Notes: generated by a model not told the origin, from the letters alone. Counted from the stretch's first letter, positions 22,088-34,968 are shown. The stretch is 64,000 nucleotides of DNA from Macrotis lagotis (GCF_037893015.1 NC_133666.1:653594957-653658956), one strand, 5' to 3'. Made by a program: numbers and translations.

Positions 22088-22290
22088 GACAGAGAGAGAC
22101 AGAGAGAGACAGAGAGAGACAGAGAGAGACAGAGAGAGAGAGAGACAGAGAGAGAGAGCCAGAGAGAGACAGAGAGACAGGGAGACAGGGAGACAGGGAG
22201 ACAGAAACAGAGAGACAGAAACAGAGAGAGACAGAGACAGAGAGACAAAGACAGAGACAGAAAGAGATAAAGAGACAGAGACCAGAAAAG
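22007..22290. repeat. (GA)n-derived array
   Basis: About 280 bp of GAGA with regularly spaced GACA interruptions (AGAGAGAC units of 10 bp at about 22,075-22,140, then GGGAGACA units). The long reverse-strand serine/leucine frames here are artefacts of the repeat. Confidence 0.97.
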
Positions 22291-22299
22291 AAGTTCATA

Positions 22300-23930
22300 T
22301 TTGATTGGTTGTGTTCAGATAGGTGAAATATGGAATGGCTATTTAGCCAAGTCACCCAATTTTATGATTTAATGAGGCCTACTATCAGTTCCCCAGTTGC
22401 TTGAATCCTGGTTAAAGGTTAAATTCTGAATTCTCTTGGTTATTTGTTCTATGCATGCATGCTATGACTTATGTTTATTTTGGCTTTCAGTGGGAGAATA
22501 AAATTACCAGCCCTACAATTGATTTGTATGAGACACTGGATAATTTTTTATTTCTACCCCCTTTTGGAGAAACCTAAGACCAAAAAATCAAATTATCCCT
22601 GGCATAACTGGGGTTAGGGATGATGAGCCAATAAATGTGAGAATGGAAAACCACTTCCCCTACTGAGAAGTGAAGGTTGCCCAGAGATGAATCCTCAGCA
22701 AACCTCAGTGGTCCATAAAGACAAGAATTAGTGTGGGTTGCCATTTTGCTTTAGCTGAATGGTACCTAATTAGCCATTATGGTAGAAGGATCAAGCCATT
22801 GAAACTCCCACAAACCTGGTCTGTGGTTTCTAGCAAGGTCTGAATTCCTACTTTGATTCATAATTTTAGTTATCACTGGCTAGAAAAGTTTTATCTCCCT
22901 TCTATACCTAATCAACATGATAGTTATAGTGAGATGGAACATGGTAATTTTTCTTCACATTTCAGTACATTGCTAATTGGCTTATCAGAAAATTCAGGAT
23001 CAAAAATTCTTTCTCCCATGGTTGCACTATAACCCTGTCCAACATCCTGATGAGCCCTTTCAACCTTTCTCCTCTGTCTTTTCTCTAGGAGATCTCTCTG
23101 ATAACCCAGAAGCTGAGCCTTCTAACTCCTAGACACCCAATAAGCAAACTGATCCCTACCCCTGGGATGCAATAATACCCATGCATCCCCTTACCCACTT
23201 TCCTTTGACTGCCAAGGTTCTTCCCACCCACCACCTTAGATTGCCAAGGCTTCTAAATAATTGGTGGGTGAAAGAAAAAAACATAGAAGCAACTATTGAT
23301 TGTACAATGCTAATGATGAAACAACATGCCAAACTTGAGATGCATCTAAAGCAGTCCTCAAGAGGAATAATTGAATCTTTAAAAATATGCATTAATAAAA
23401 TAGAAAAAGAAAGGGTTAATTAATAATGTATGCATTTTAGAAGCTTAAAAACCTAACAAATCAAAATCATTACAACATAGTAAATACTGAAAATTAGAAC
23501 TAAATTGGAAATAAAAAAATCTATAAAATGATAATGAAAATTAAACTCAATTCTCTCCTCTCCCCCTGCCCAAAACTTCATGGAACAAACATTCTTTAGT
23601 TTTCAGAGTAACCTTCTGAAACTATATGTCCTTCCTTCTGACTGCCACTCATCTTCATCTTTCTGCCTCTGTCAGTCAATCCTCTTCTTCCAATTTTTCT
23701 TTTTTCTTCTGTGAGATATCTTCTGATAATAGTTTTAGGCACAACTTTCTTAAATGACTCACTCCTACCATTTGCTCCCACTGTGATCTGGAGTTTTCTG
23801 AATGTCAATTTCTTTGAATATAAAATGAGTGGGAAAAACTCTTGTATCCTTGCATCACAGAATTGTCATGAAGAATTGTGATATTGTGTACATTGTACCT
23901 ATTTTCTATCTTTCATTCATTTGTTCTTCC
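22300..23930. other. Intergenic, no recognised gene
   Basis: Contains an open frame at 23,181-23,423 (plus) with no recognisable motif, and several T/C-rich patches. No splice-flanked coding signal noticed. Parts may be old LTR or LINE debris. Confidence 0.4.
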
Positions 23931-23939
23931 AGATATTCT

Positions 23940-26073
23940 ATTGATCAGAGCAGGTTACCACTACACCCACTGATGGCTGATTGAAAAGTAACATAAGAGA
24001 AACATTTACTCCTTCTCTCAAAATGATGGACCAAAAGAAAGTGTATCACTTTTTAATATTTATTAAAATATTTTGAATGAAACGTTAGCAGAAAGTTTAC
24101 TGCAATATCTTCAAGAAATTGTTTATTAAAATCATCTTGAATGTATGCCAAAAATGAGAGATGGTTCAGCATTAGGAAAATAATTAACATATTTAATCAT
24201 TACAAATCACATAACTTTGTCAATAGATACAGAAAAAACTTTTGAAAAAATACATGTTCATTTATGGTATAAATCCAACAAAACATAGGCATAAGCCTTT
24301 TAAAAATAAGTTGAAAAGTATATATCAAAAACTTAATCTTGTATTCCTACATTCAACAGAGAAAGACTAGAATCTTTAACAATAAATGTGGAATGGAAAT
24401 ATGCTAAACACTAAATATATGTACAACCTATTATCAGATTGTTTCCTGCCATGAAGGGGGGTGGGGAGGGAGAAGGGGGGGTGGAAAAATGTGGAACCTA
24501 AAAGTATGCAAAAGAATGAATATTGAAAGCTATCTTTTCAAGTTATTGAAAACAAAAGACAGGAAAAAACAGTAAATGTGGGAGTAAAGCAAGGATGTCA
24601 TTTTTCTCTATAGTTATTTGACATGGTCTGAGAAATGCTAATATTAGTATTAAGACATGAGGGATAAAAAAAATGTAGTCCACATAGGCAAAGGGAAGAT
24701 AATACTATCCTGAGGTACTGATGACATTGGTTTACTTAGAAAATGTTAGGGAATTAATGAGGATACTAATTAAGACAATTCATAGCTTCAGTAAAGTAGC
24801 AGAATGCAAAAATAAACCTTTAAATAACAACAAACTGCCAGGAGGCAGTTATAGAAAGTTCCATTAAAATTAACGACTAATTTCACAAGATATCTGGGAG
24901 CCAATAGGCCAAGACAAACTCACCCCCCATTTAGGTACAATTGAAGATACTCTTTAAAGTAATAAAGAAATAGTTAAATAAATGAAGGAATTTTCTTGTT
25001 CATGGCTTCTCTATGCTAATATAACGATTAAAAAAAGACAGTACTGCCCAAGTTAATTGATAGACTTTGTACTATACCAATTAAACTATGAAGTGGGAAA
25101 TTTTAAGAGCTAGAGAAAATAGTAAAATTCACTTTTAAAAACAAACAATCTAAAATCCAAGGAGAAATAATGGGAATAAGTAAAATTCTGTGGGGAGATA
25201 TAATATTTTCATATGTCAAATAACAACAGAAGTCAGCAATTCAAAATGTAATTTTATACTGGATAAAAATAAAAGAGGCATAACAGTGAAATAGTTAAGG
25301 AAGAATTAAGAATAAATTAGCTAAATAATTCAGTGCTAGATATACCCAAGAACATACATTTCTTTTGAAAAAAGTCCCCATTTAGCAATAAGGGAAAATT
25401 GGAAAATATTTTGGCAGAAATTAAGCTTAGACTATGACTTTATACCATATACCCACTCCAATAAACCCAACATGAATCAATGACCTGAATATTAGAGGTA
25501 ATACTATTAAAAATTAAGAGAGAAATGGATTATATACCTTCCACTTCAATGACTAAAGTGAGAATTCTTGACTAAACAAGGGACAAAGATGGCCACAAAA
25601 GATAAATTAGATAATTTCAAGTATATAAAATATCAAAGTTTTTGAATACACAAAACCAATGTCACTAGAATAAGAAGAAAAATTTAGGGAGGAACTATAA
25701 GTCAAATATCCAAGACATATAGGTAACTCAGAGAAATATAGGAGGCAAAAAGTGATTCCCAAATACATAAGAAGTCAAAACATATGAGCAAGCAGTTCTT
25801 AAAAGAGGATTTACAAACTATTAGCTATACACAGAGTGCTCCAAATCACTAATAAATAAAAAATCTAATTCTAATTTAAAAAAGTCAAACTCAGTAATTT
25901 GACAAAAATGAAGAGATACGGGGTAGCAGAAACAGGTAAACTGAATTAAACTAATCAGTTTGGAAAACAATTTGGAATTATACTAAAAAAGTGTCTGAAA
26001 TGTTCATAATCTTTGATTAAAAAATTCTACTGCCTAAGTATATATTCCTGAGAGTTAGCCAATAATAAAAGAA
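23940..26073 (+). mobile_element. Old L1 ORF2 remnant (left part of split element)
   Basis: CAATAGATACAGAAAAAACTTTTG (24,221 region; split) corresponds to the SIDAEKTFD reverse-transcriptase motif, and GTGGGAGTAAAGCAAGGATG to the GVRQG motif. Order and orientation continue toward ORF2 C-terminus near 26,050. A misplaced L1 3'-UTR-like piece with G-runs is embedded at about 24,415-24,555. It resumes at 30,021. Confidence 0.75.
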
Positions 26074-28570
26074 AATCTCCCATATTTATTTGTTTTTCTT
26101 TTTTCTTTACTATTTCCTTTTCTCCCAATTACATGTAAAAACAATTTTCAACATCAATTTAAAATAATGAGTTTCAAACTCTCTCCCTCCTTCCTCATGC
26201 TCCCTCATTGAGAAGACAAGCAATTTGATATAGATTCATATATGAGTAATCAGACAAAACACATTTCTAAAAGAAAGCAAAGATCAAAAAAAAAATCCAA
26301 GAAAAATAAAGAGAAATTTTTAAAAAGTAAAAAATACATTCAAACTCGATCAATGTATAGCATGGAAACAATGTAAAGATTGTCAGACTGCCTCCTGTGG
26401 GGGAGTTGAGGGAGGGAAGGGCGGGTGGAACAAAAATTGTAAAATTCAAAACCTTACAAAAAATGACAGGTAGAGACTTCTATTGCATATAATTGGGAAA
26501 TAAAATATTAATAAATTTGAAAAAAGTAAAAAGTAACAAAAACAAGAAAAAAGAAAGAAAATATAGCTTTGATATGTATTCAAATTTCTTCAATTCTTTC
26601 TCTAGTGAAGAGTAGCATTTTTCATTGAAAGTTTCTCAGAGTTGCATCGGATCATTGTATTGCTTACAATAGCTAAGTTTTTCTGAGTGTATCTAGTTCA
26701 TTTCTTATATCACAATAATATTCCATCACCATCATATATCACATACCACAAAATATTCAGCTGTTCCCTTCCTCAACTGATGGACATTCCCTCAATTTCC
26801 AGTTTTTTTGCCACTAGGAAAAAAAGTTTCTATAAATATTTCATATTTCCAAGTTGTTCTATAAAATGGTTGAATCTGTTCACAATTCAAACAATGGTGC
26901 ATTAGTGCATCAATTTTCCCACATCCCTTCCCACACTCATCATTCTCCTTTTCTGTCCTATTAGCAGTCTAATAGGTGCTAGTACATAGTTTTTTTTATT
27001 CATTTGTCTATTGGGGAATGGTTCTTATTTTTATAAATTTTTCTCAATTCTCTATATATTTCAGAAATTAAAGATCTTGATCAGAGAAACTTGCTTGTAA
27101 ATTTTTTTCAGTTATGATTCCTAACTGTATTTCTCTCCATCCTATTCCTCCCCTTTTATTCTATTTTCCCTCTAATTTCACTCTACCACCTTCTCAGAAG
27201 TGTTTTGCTTCTAATTGTTGCCTCCCCCAATCCACTTTTCCTTCTATGAGTACCCTCCACCATTTCTTTTATCTCCTTTCCTTCCTCCTTTCCTGTAGTA
27301 AGATAGATTTCTATACTCAATTTGACAATTTGTATGTTATTCCCTCTTTGAGCCAATTTAAATGAAAATAATGTTCAAGCATTCCACACCACCTCATCGT
27401 CTCCACCATCATAGTTCTTTCATGGTTCTTTTATGTGAGATAATTTATCCCATTCTATTTCTAACTTTCCTTTTCCCCCAGCACATTCTTCTTTCTCATA
27501 CTTTAATTTTATTTTTAAGGGTATAAACCCTTCATATTCAATTCACACCTGTATCTTTTGTCTATATATTCTCCTTCTAACTGACACAATAATGAGAAAG
27601 TTCTTATGAGTTACAAGGTTCTTTCCATAAGGGGATGCAAACAGTTTAACCTTATTAATTTCCTTATAATTTCCCTTTCCTGTTATATTTTTATGCTTTT
27701 CTTGTATCTTGAATTTGGAAGTCAAATTTCCTATTTAGATCTTTTCATCATAAATGCTTGAAAGTCCTCTATTTCAAGGGTTTTTTTTCCTTCTGAAGGA
27801 TTATACTGTTTTTCTGAGTAGGTGATTCTTGGTTGCAAACCTAGCTGTTTTGCCCCCTAAAGCATCATATTCCAAGTCTTCCAATCCTTTAACATAGAAG
27901 CTGCTAAATCTTGTGTCATCCTGACTGTGACTCCATGATATTTTAATGGTTTCTTTCTGGCTGCTTGCAAATTTTTTTCTTTTAACTTGGAACAGCTGGA
28001 ATTTGGCTATAAAGTTCCTGAGAGTTTTCATTTTGGGATCTCTTTCAGGAAATGTTTGATTGATTCTTTTAATTTTCATTTTACCTCCTGTTCTAGAATA
28101 TTAGGGCAGCTTTCCTTGATGTTTCTTGAAAGATGATGTCTAGGCTCTTTGTTTTTTGATCATGGTTTTCAAGAAGTCCAATTATTTTAAAATTATCTCT
28201 TCCAAATTTATTTTCCAAGTCAGTTGTGATATTTCACATAGACTTCTATTTTTTCCATTCCTTTGGTCTCACAGTCATTAGCCTCAATTTGCTCAATTCT
28301 AATTTTTAAGGAATTATTTTCTCTAGTAAGCTTTTTAATCTCTTTTTTCCATTTGACTAATGAATGAGTTCTTTTCTTCAAAGAATTTTTGTGCCTCTTT
28401 TTCTATTTGACCAATTGGAGCTTTTTAAGGGGACCTTCTCTTCAGTGAATTTTTGTATGTCTTTCTCATTTGGTCAATTCTGTTTATCAAGGATTCTTCT
28501 CTTCATGGGATTTTTGTACCTTTTTTGCCATTTGGTTTATTTTAAGGTGTGATTTTCTTCAGTATTTGTT

Positions 28571-28597
28571 TGTGAGTGTGTGTGTGTGTGTGTGTGT
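28571..28597. repeat. (GT)n microsatellite
   Basis: TGTGTGTGTGTGTGTGTGTG-type run inside the L1 ORF1 N-terminal region. Confidence 0.95.
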
Positions 28598-28709
28598 TTC
28601 TTTTATCAAGCTATTGACTCTTTTTTCGTGATTTTCTTGTATTACTTTCATTTTTCTTCCTAAATTTTTAAATTTCTAACTTGTATTTTAGAATTCTTTT
28701 TGAACTTTT

Positions 28710-28863
28710 TCTTTTCTTAAGTATTTTTGCAAGGCAGTGGGGTTAAGTGACTTGCCCAAGGTCACACAGTTAGGTAATTACTATGTGTCTGAGACCAGAT
28801 TTGAACTCAGGTCCTCCTGATTCCAGTGCTAATGCCCTATCCACTTCTACACCTAGCTGCCCC
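28710..28863 (-). repeat. tRNA-derived SINE inside L1
   Basis: TTTTTGCAAGGCAGTGGGG, GACTTGCCCAAGGTCACACAG and ACACCTAGCTGCCCC are all clear. Confidence 0.9.
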
Positions 28864-28997
28864 TCTTTTTAAGCTTTTTCATGGTCTGAGACCAGTTCAT
28901 ATTTTGGAGGCTTTGGATATAGGAATTTTGACTTTGCTGTCTTTGAATGTGTGTTTTTTTCTTCTTGGTCTCAATATTAACTTGTTGTGGTCAGTAC

Positions 28998-29089
28998 ATA
29001 TATATAGTTATATATGTATATAGATATATAGATATATATATATACATATATATGTTATTTACTCATTTCCCTAGTATATATATGTATAT

Positions 29090-29135
<46 letters not shown>
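28998..29135. repeat. (TA)n-rich microsatellite
   Basis: TATATATGTATATAGATATA units, then a 32-bp pure TA run near 29,104-29,133. Inside the L1 5' UTR. Confidence 0.95.
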
Positions 29136-29231
29136 TTTTAACTCTTTAGTAAGTAGGACTCTATTTTGCAGAATAGAGAGCACATTGCCCCAAGCTTCAG
29201 GGCTTTTGTACAACTGTTTTTAGAGATACTT

Positions 29232-29384
29232 TTTTTTTTAGGTTTTTGCAAGGCAAATGGGGTTAAGTGGCTTGCCCAAGGCCACACAGCTAGGTAATTA
29301 TTAAGTGTCTGAGACTGGATTTGAACCCAGGTACTCCTGACTCCAAGGCCGGTGCTTTATCCACTACGCCACCTAGCCGCCCCC
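29232..29384 (-). repeat. tRNA-derived SINE with 10-bp target duplication
   Basis: AGAGATACTT at 29222-29231 and 29385-29394 flanks a complete minus-oriented copy ending CACCTAGCCGCCCCC. Inserted in the 5' UTR of the nested L1. Confidence 0.93.
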
Positions 29385-30020
29385 AGAGATACTTCTAAGG
29401 AGCTGTAAGTTTTTATTTTTTCCAAGATGTAGTGATGCAAAGAGAATTGTGTTTACTACTCTCCTAGACTGCGCTCCAGCTTATAAGTGATCACAAGTAC
29501 TGTTTTCTTGCCCTGGAACTGTGAGAAGGGTCTCTGCTCCAATGCAACCACAAGCTCTGGTGTGCTAGTCCTCCCCCTTGTCCCAGGACTGCCACCCTGG
29601 ACTGTATCCTAAATCTGAGTATGGAAAAGGCAACAGTCCTGCCCCCAGTGCCAGCAAGGAAATTGCTGTAATCTCCTTTTGACTGGTTATTTGACCCTCT
29701 TACCATCTTTGGGCTGAGAACTCCAGAGGCAGCTGCTGTAGCTGTTGATTTATTCTCTCCCAAGGCCTATGTCTGGTTTACCAGCATCCTCTGCAATGGA
29801 CTGTCTTCCACTCTCACTCCAGTTCAACAGACCTTTTCTGCCAAACTTTTAAGTCTTCTTGGGCTGGACAATTGTTTCATCCCAAAACTTTGTAGGTTCT
29901 GCCACCAGGATTTCTTTTAGGAAATTATTTTAAAGTCTTTGGAGAGGTTTAGGGGAGTGCTCAGATGAGTCCCTACCTTGTCTTCACCAGCTTGGCTCTG
30001 CCCTAATCTCTTATATTTAT

Positions 30021-30165
30021 CAAATATTTATAGGAGTATTTTTTGGAGTAAAAAAGAATTGGAAACAAAGTAAATATCCATTGATTGGGAGGTAATGAGA
30101 AAAACTGTGGTATGTGAATAGAATAGAATATTACTACAGAATATTCCCAAAAAGGAAATCTATCT
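30021..30165 (+). mobile_element. Old L1 remnant, right part (continues 23,940-26,073)
   Basis: GGAGTAAAAAAGAATTGGAAAC, CCATTGATTGGGAGGTAATG and GTATGTGAATAGAATAGAATATTAC (split) are sense L1 ORF2 C-terminal/3' sequence. Together with the target duplication this shows one old L1 split by the younger one. Confidence 0.72.
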
Positions 30166-30169
30166 CCCT

Positions 30170-31885
30170 TCTTGGTAAAGATAGAGAACTAGGGATGTAA
30201 ATGATAGTGTGTAGGGGTTAGTTTGAGCCAGTTTCCTCAAATCCACTGTAAAATTTTCAATGTGAGCATTTATACCTTGAAAATTAGCAAATGAGAAATC
30301 AAGGCTGGATATAGCATTTTGCATATAATTGTTTGCTTGGTTGATGAATTGCTTTGCTTTCTAAACTGTTTCTAAACTTTCTAAACTATTTCATGTTTGT
30401 GATAAGGGATGATAGAGGGAGATACTGGGAAATGAAGATGATAGAGAAAAGATAACATTATTTAAAAAGGAGATATCTAAAAGAAAGGAAAGGTACTGGG
30501 GGAGTGCTATCTCTCATTTCAAACTCATGGATAAAAAGAAAATTAACCCCAGTTCACTACTAGTTCAGCAGTATTCCTAATTCAAAATGCCTGTCATTCT
30601 CAGCTACTCTAGATTTTTTTTCTCCTCAAGGTTTGATTTTCTTTGTCCCATGCTCCTATCACTGCTATTTGAGCTTCTAGGTACCCATCTAAGGCTCTGG
30701 GACTTAAACCTCTTGAACGTATACCAACTTCCAGTTACTTCACTCCTATAGAGCTCCAACTTCTGGCAACATTGAGTGATGTATCCTTAGCTCTCCAGGG
30801 GCTCCCTGAGTCTTGTGTAACACTCGCAGCCACATACACACTTGTAGAATGAACCGCCACCTTCTCTACCTCAGGAAGCTAAACTAAAAGGAGGTAGAAA
30901 ACAGGGAGCAAATGATGATTTTGCAACATGAATATGTCATCTGAGTACCAAACCCATTTGGGATAGATGTCTCTCCTTACTGGTGGAGATCAATGCTTTC
31001 TACCTCATAAAGGGTGGGGTGTAACTGGAAATTTGAGGAGAGGAAGTCTTTTTTTAAGTCTTTTTTTAAAGTCTTTTCGGTCCCTTCAAGTCCTTTATGA
31101 GGCTCCTTGTGCTTCCTGTTTCAAGATAGAAGATGAATGATGGCAATGCCAATTCAAGTTGATGAAGGGAGTAAAAGATTCTGGGAAGATGTGGACATGA
31201 TAGAAGCTGGTATTCTCCCATATTTCTCTCTCAGATTGGTATACTAGAGACTTAGGGAAATTTCCCCTTGAGTGAGAAGTGGAACTTTTTCTTTCTTAGT
31301 TGAACAGTTATATAATTCTAAACTGGAGAGTTTCTTCACTTTGTATAATCTGATATATGTTCTCCTAATCAGTATAATTACTGATTTCTGTTTTGCTACT
31401 GACTTGGATAAATCGGTTTCTTGCCTAATTCTATGTATGTACATTGTAGAACCAGTATTTAGTTGGAAGTGATTCATGCTTTGAACATGAGGATGTGATC
31501 CTCCTTTTTCTCATTTAATGAACAGAAATTAGGAGTTATCTTGAATCTGAAACCTACATCCCTTAGACATAATATTTAATGGAACAGATAGATATAGTTC
31601 TAGTCACTAGCTCCCTTTCTCTGAGGAGAGCAAAACAGTCAAGATGCTGGTTCCACCTACTGTTTCCTGGTAGGTATTAACATCATCCTTGGGGAAGGAT
31701 GGAGGGTAGAGAGGAGATGAGATTAGAGACTTCTATTCTGCCTCTCTCAAATCACACAATGACATCCCCGAGCTACAAATGTATTCTTTTATCCTGTCAT
31801 GACTTTTTTCCCTGTTGCACATGAGCTCACTAGGACCCAAGTTGAGAGGGTGGGATCATTAGTAGTTTTTCTAGTAGTCTCTCTC
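30170..31885. other. Intergenic unique sequence
   Basis: No gene, splice pattern or repeat that I can name. Short frames near 31,244-31,477 lie on both strands and look incidental. Confidence 0.5.
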
Positions 31886-31892
31886 TTTGGTG

Positions 31893-32112
31893 GCCCAATG
31901 AATAGAAGGTAGAAAGTTAGGAAGACTCTTCATGGATTCAAATTTGGTCTTAGATATTTATGGGTAAGTCTCTTAATCTCTTTTGCCTCTGTTCCTCATC
32001 TATACAATGAGGTGTACAAAGAAATGACAACCATTCTAGTATATTTGCCAAAAAAATCCCAGATGAGGTCACAAAGACTTGGATGAGACTGAAAATGTCT
32101 CAATAACAAAAT
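31893..32112 (+). repeat. MAR1-like marsupial SINE
   Basis: The 3' part GTATATTTGCCAAAAAAATCCCAGATGAGGTCACAAAGACTTGGATGAGACTGAAAATG (split here) is the characteristic 'TTTGCCAAGAAAACCCC..GGGGTCACAAAGAGTCGGACACGACTGA' ending. The tRNA-type head precedes it. Confidence 0.75.
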
Positions 32113-32579
32113 TTCTAAGCAAATCATCACTTTTGCAGGGAAGTAAGGAGAAGAAAAGATTCAGAGTTGCTGATTGTCTGCTATTATAATATTTGCTAGC
32201 GAGCTAGAGAAAAACATTTACTTTTAGTCCTTGAACTTGAGGGGAGGCATAGATACTCCTTTTTCTTTCCCACTCTCTTTTTTAAATTCATTATTTAAGT
32301 TCTGCCATAATCATGAATCAAGTTACTCTGGCATGTTCTAGGAGTACACAACTTTTAGCCATTCTGTACACCCCTATGTCCCCAGATCTGGGAATTGGGG
32401 AAAGAAATATTGCTTCTCAATTATATTTCAACAATCCACACATCTGTGTGATCAAATTTCTCCCACTCCACATCCAAAAATCTGGAAGGGAAATGGAAGA
32501 TGTCTAGAAAATGGGGTTGGAGAATAATATACCCCTAAAGAAATTTTTGTTCAAATTTGCTTTTCAATTTATTCCATAG

Positions 32580-33060
32580 AAAATAAATTTTTCAGCTTTC
32601 TAAATTTGGATTTGTGAATACATTAGTAAGTAACCTAAGGAATTGCACTTTCAGATTTTAAATTATATTACAAAGTCATCAAAATTATTTGAATTAAAAA
32701 TAGAAAGGTAGCTCAATGGAGACAGCATAGATCAAAGGTAAGTAAGGGAGAATCAGGTACAACAGAATTCAGCAAACAAGTGTCTGATAAACTGGAAATC
32801 ATAAATTACTTGGGAAATAACTACTTACTTGATAAAAACTTCTGGGAAAACCAGAAAATATCTGGCCAAAATTATGCTTAGGCCAACATCTCACAAAATA
32901 TTCCATAATATATTCTAAAGGAATATTTGATCTTAATTTTCTAGATCCTGCCTTTCACGGTATCACTATTCTTAACAACTCCAAAAGATAAAATAGATAA
33001 TTTTAGTCACCTGTAATTGAAAAGTTTTTCCACAAGCAAAATCAAAGCATTTAGCTTAAG
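32580..33060 (+). mobile_element. L1 ORF2 C-terminal fragment
   Basis: TTATATTACAAAGTCATCAAAA, AAATTACTTGGGAAATAACT, ACTTCTGGGAAAACCAG and GGCCAACATCTCAC blocks match sense ORF2 downstream of the reverse transcriptase. A poly-G run follows at 33,074-33,086. Confidence 0.7.
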
Positions 33061-33733
33061 GAAGTGAAAGAAGGGGGGGGGGGGGGATTGACATATTGAA
33101 ATTAGTAGAACCAAGAAAAAAATATTCCCAATGATCACAGCAATGTCAATAATAAAAAAAAGGTAAATGTTGGAAATTACAAAGAACAAGCATAACTACA
33201 GGGAACAGATATTAGAAGACACCCCCCATTTCTTTGTTTATGTTGGAGGTTCCTGAATCCATTGGATCAATTTTGTTGATTTTTAAAACATCATTTTCTT
33301 TTTTTATTATTTAGTACAGAGAGTATTTCTCAAGGAAGAGGAGAAAATATAGTAGAAGGAGAGACAGGGGAAAATAATGAGAAAATTATTGGTACTAAAA
33401 AAAGGAAAGTGATCTGCAAAAGTAGAAGTCACTGCAAGGTGGGAACTCTGAGTTGGGTAGGTAGCATATTTCATATTTTAATATCATGAGCAATATTACA
33501 TCCTATTCCCTAGATGGAATTCAAATGTAACTCATAAAGAGTTTTTTCACCATGACTGCTGAGAGATTTTGGATTTAGATGTTTGTAGGCTGAGCAACCT
33601 CCCATGACAAAGTGAGAAAAATGGAGCACCTTAGGAAAGGACCATCTCGAAAGTGTCAGAAAGTACTTCGCAAGACCTGGCTTAGTAGCTTGAGTAGAGT
33701 GCAACCTAATGGTGTCATAAAAATTGTACCTAC

Positions 33734-33858
33734 CTAATGAAGTTTTCTTGCTCAATAATTAGCAGAGTGACATTACAAGGAAGCATTCGAGTCCCATAAT
33801 GAAAGATCTCCAATGTGGGGACAGTGTCACACAGTTTCCTTACATTGATCTCAGGATT
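33734..33858 (-). other. Open, spliceable candidate exon of unknown identity
   Basis: A long pyrimidine tract ending in TTATAG precedes, and TTAG|gtaggt follows, 125 nt that are open in one frame (41 codons plus two bases). The product reads NPEINVRKLCDTVP..LEIFHYGTRMLPCN..LIIEQENFIR. I do not recognise the family. Its last phase (AG + G) would join in frame to the exon at 8983, just before the CERS4 ATG. A 41-codon open stretch is not rare by chance; the splice signals are what make it worth listing. It could be a 5' exon of CERS4, an exon of another gene, or chance. Confidence 0.3.
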
Positions 33859-34364
33859 CTATAACTTGAAAAGAAAAGAAAACCAATGGGCATTAACAAT
33901 ACATGTAAAACATGTATCACCTGACTTCAGGAACAATAGGTCCAAGTTACTACAAATGACATGGTACATGCAAAATATAAGGATATTAGCATAGGCATAG
34001 GATAAAATTAATAATCATTTACAAAAAAAGTAAATCCTGGCTAAGCAACAAAACAAATAATCAGACTATCCATGTGTTTATTTTTTTTAAATACTGCATA
34101 ATTTTCATTGTGTTAGGATACGCAAATAAACAATGAACAAAACAAGAGCTATATACTGCTATAGCATGAACATAATACAATATAATTTAATAAATTTAAG
34201 GACAAAAAATTGAATAGTCTTTAATGAGTCAAACAGGCAATAATTCACTTGTGCAGTTGCAAACAAAGTACACTTCACATGGACAATCACTAATATTGTT
34301 GCCTGAATACATGTGTAACTTCTCTTCAGGATCACATGTAACATCATCATAGAAATATTTTAAA

Positions 34365-34505
34365 GTTTGCAAAATGCTTTAGAATATTATCGCATTTTAC
34401 CCTCTTAATAACTGGGAGGTACATGTTATTATATTATTTTATTTTATTTATGAAGAAACTGAAGCAGGCAGAAATCTTCCAGTTTATATGGCTAGTAAAT
34501 GTCTG
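34365..34505 (+). repeat. MIR SINE remnant
   Basis: TTTGCAAAATGCTTTAGAAT, GGGAGGTACATGTTATTAT, TATGAAGAAACTGAAGCAGGC and TATGGCTAGTAAATGTCTGAAG keep the MIR order. Confidence 0.6.
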
Positions 34506-34925
34506 AAGAGGATTTTTTTTGTTGAATTTTAAATTTTTCCTCAATCACATATAAACAGACATTTTTAAACATTCCTTTTTCAAAAATATTTGAATTCCAT
34601 ATTCTCTTCTTCCCTTACTGCCATTCCTCCTCCTTGAAAAGGCTAAAGAAGTGATATGCTGTTAAATTCATTTAACTGCACTATATTAATTCATGTTATA
34701 TCAGTAAGTATCATGAAAAACATTTCCTTATTAGTCATGTGGTGGAGGGAAACACTGATCAAAAATTCCAAGATAATAAGGAAAGTTAAAAAAAATATGC
34801 TTCTATCTGAACCCAGATTCTATTAGTTCATTCTCTAGAGGCAAATGGTATTTGTCATCCAAAGACCTTTGGAATTAACTTGGATCACTTTATTGCTGAG
34901 AGTTGCTAAGTCACTGACAAATAAT

Positions 34926-34928
<3 letters not shown>

Positions 34929-34968
<40 letters not shown>
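34929..34968. repeat. (AC)n microsatellite
   Basis: About 19 uninterrupted CA units, inside the old L1. Confidence 0.97.

Larger units (their letters stand above)
26090..30004 (-). mobile_element. Younger L1 with large ORF2 deletion, nested in old L1
   Basis: Minus orientation. 3' UTR from 26,090; ORF2 C-terminal part at about 26,560-27,000; spacer at about 27,120-27,560; ORF1 C-terminal part near 27,800-28,080 ([19 protein letters not shown]); coiled-coil part to about 28,560; 5' UTR to 30,004, where the sense start reads AGGGCAGAGCCAAGCTGG. A near-perfect target duplication (AATCTCCCATATTTAT 26074-26089; AATCTCTTATATTTAT 30005-30020) brackets it. A short opposite-facing L1 3' tail (about 26,340-26,520) and two SINEs are embedded. 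Confidence 0.8.

Noticed and set aside
21963..22355. Long minus-strand frames of Leu/Ser/Cys repeats
   Set aside because: They are the translation of the (GA)n simple repeat; no start context, splice site or conserved domain.
23181..23423. 80-codon plus-strand frame
   Set aside because: No family resemblance; lies close to old L1 debris.
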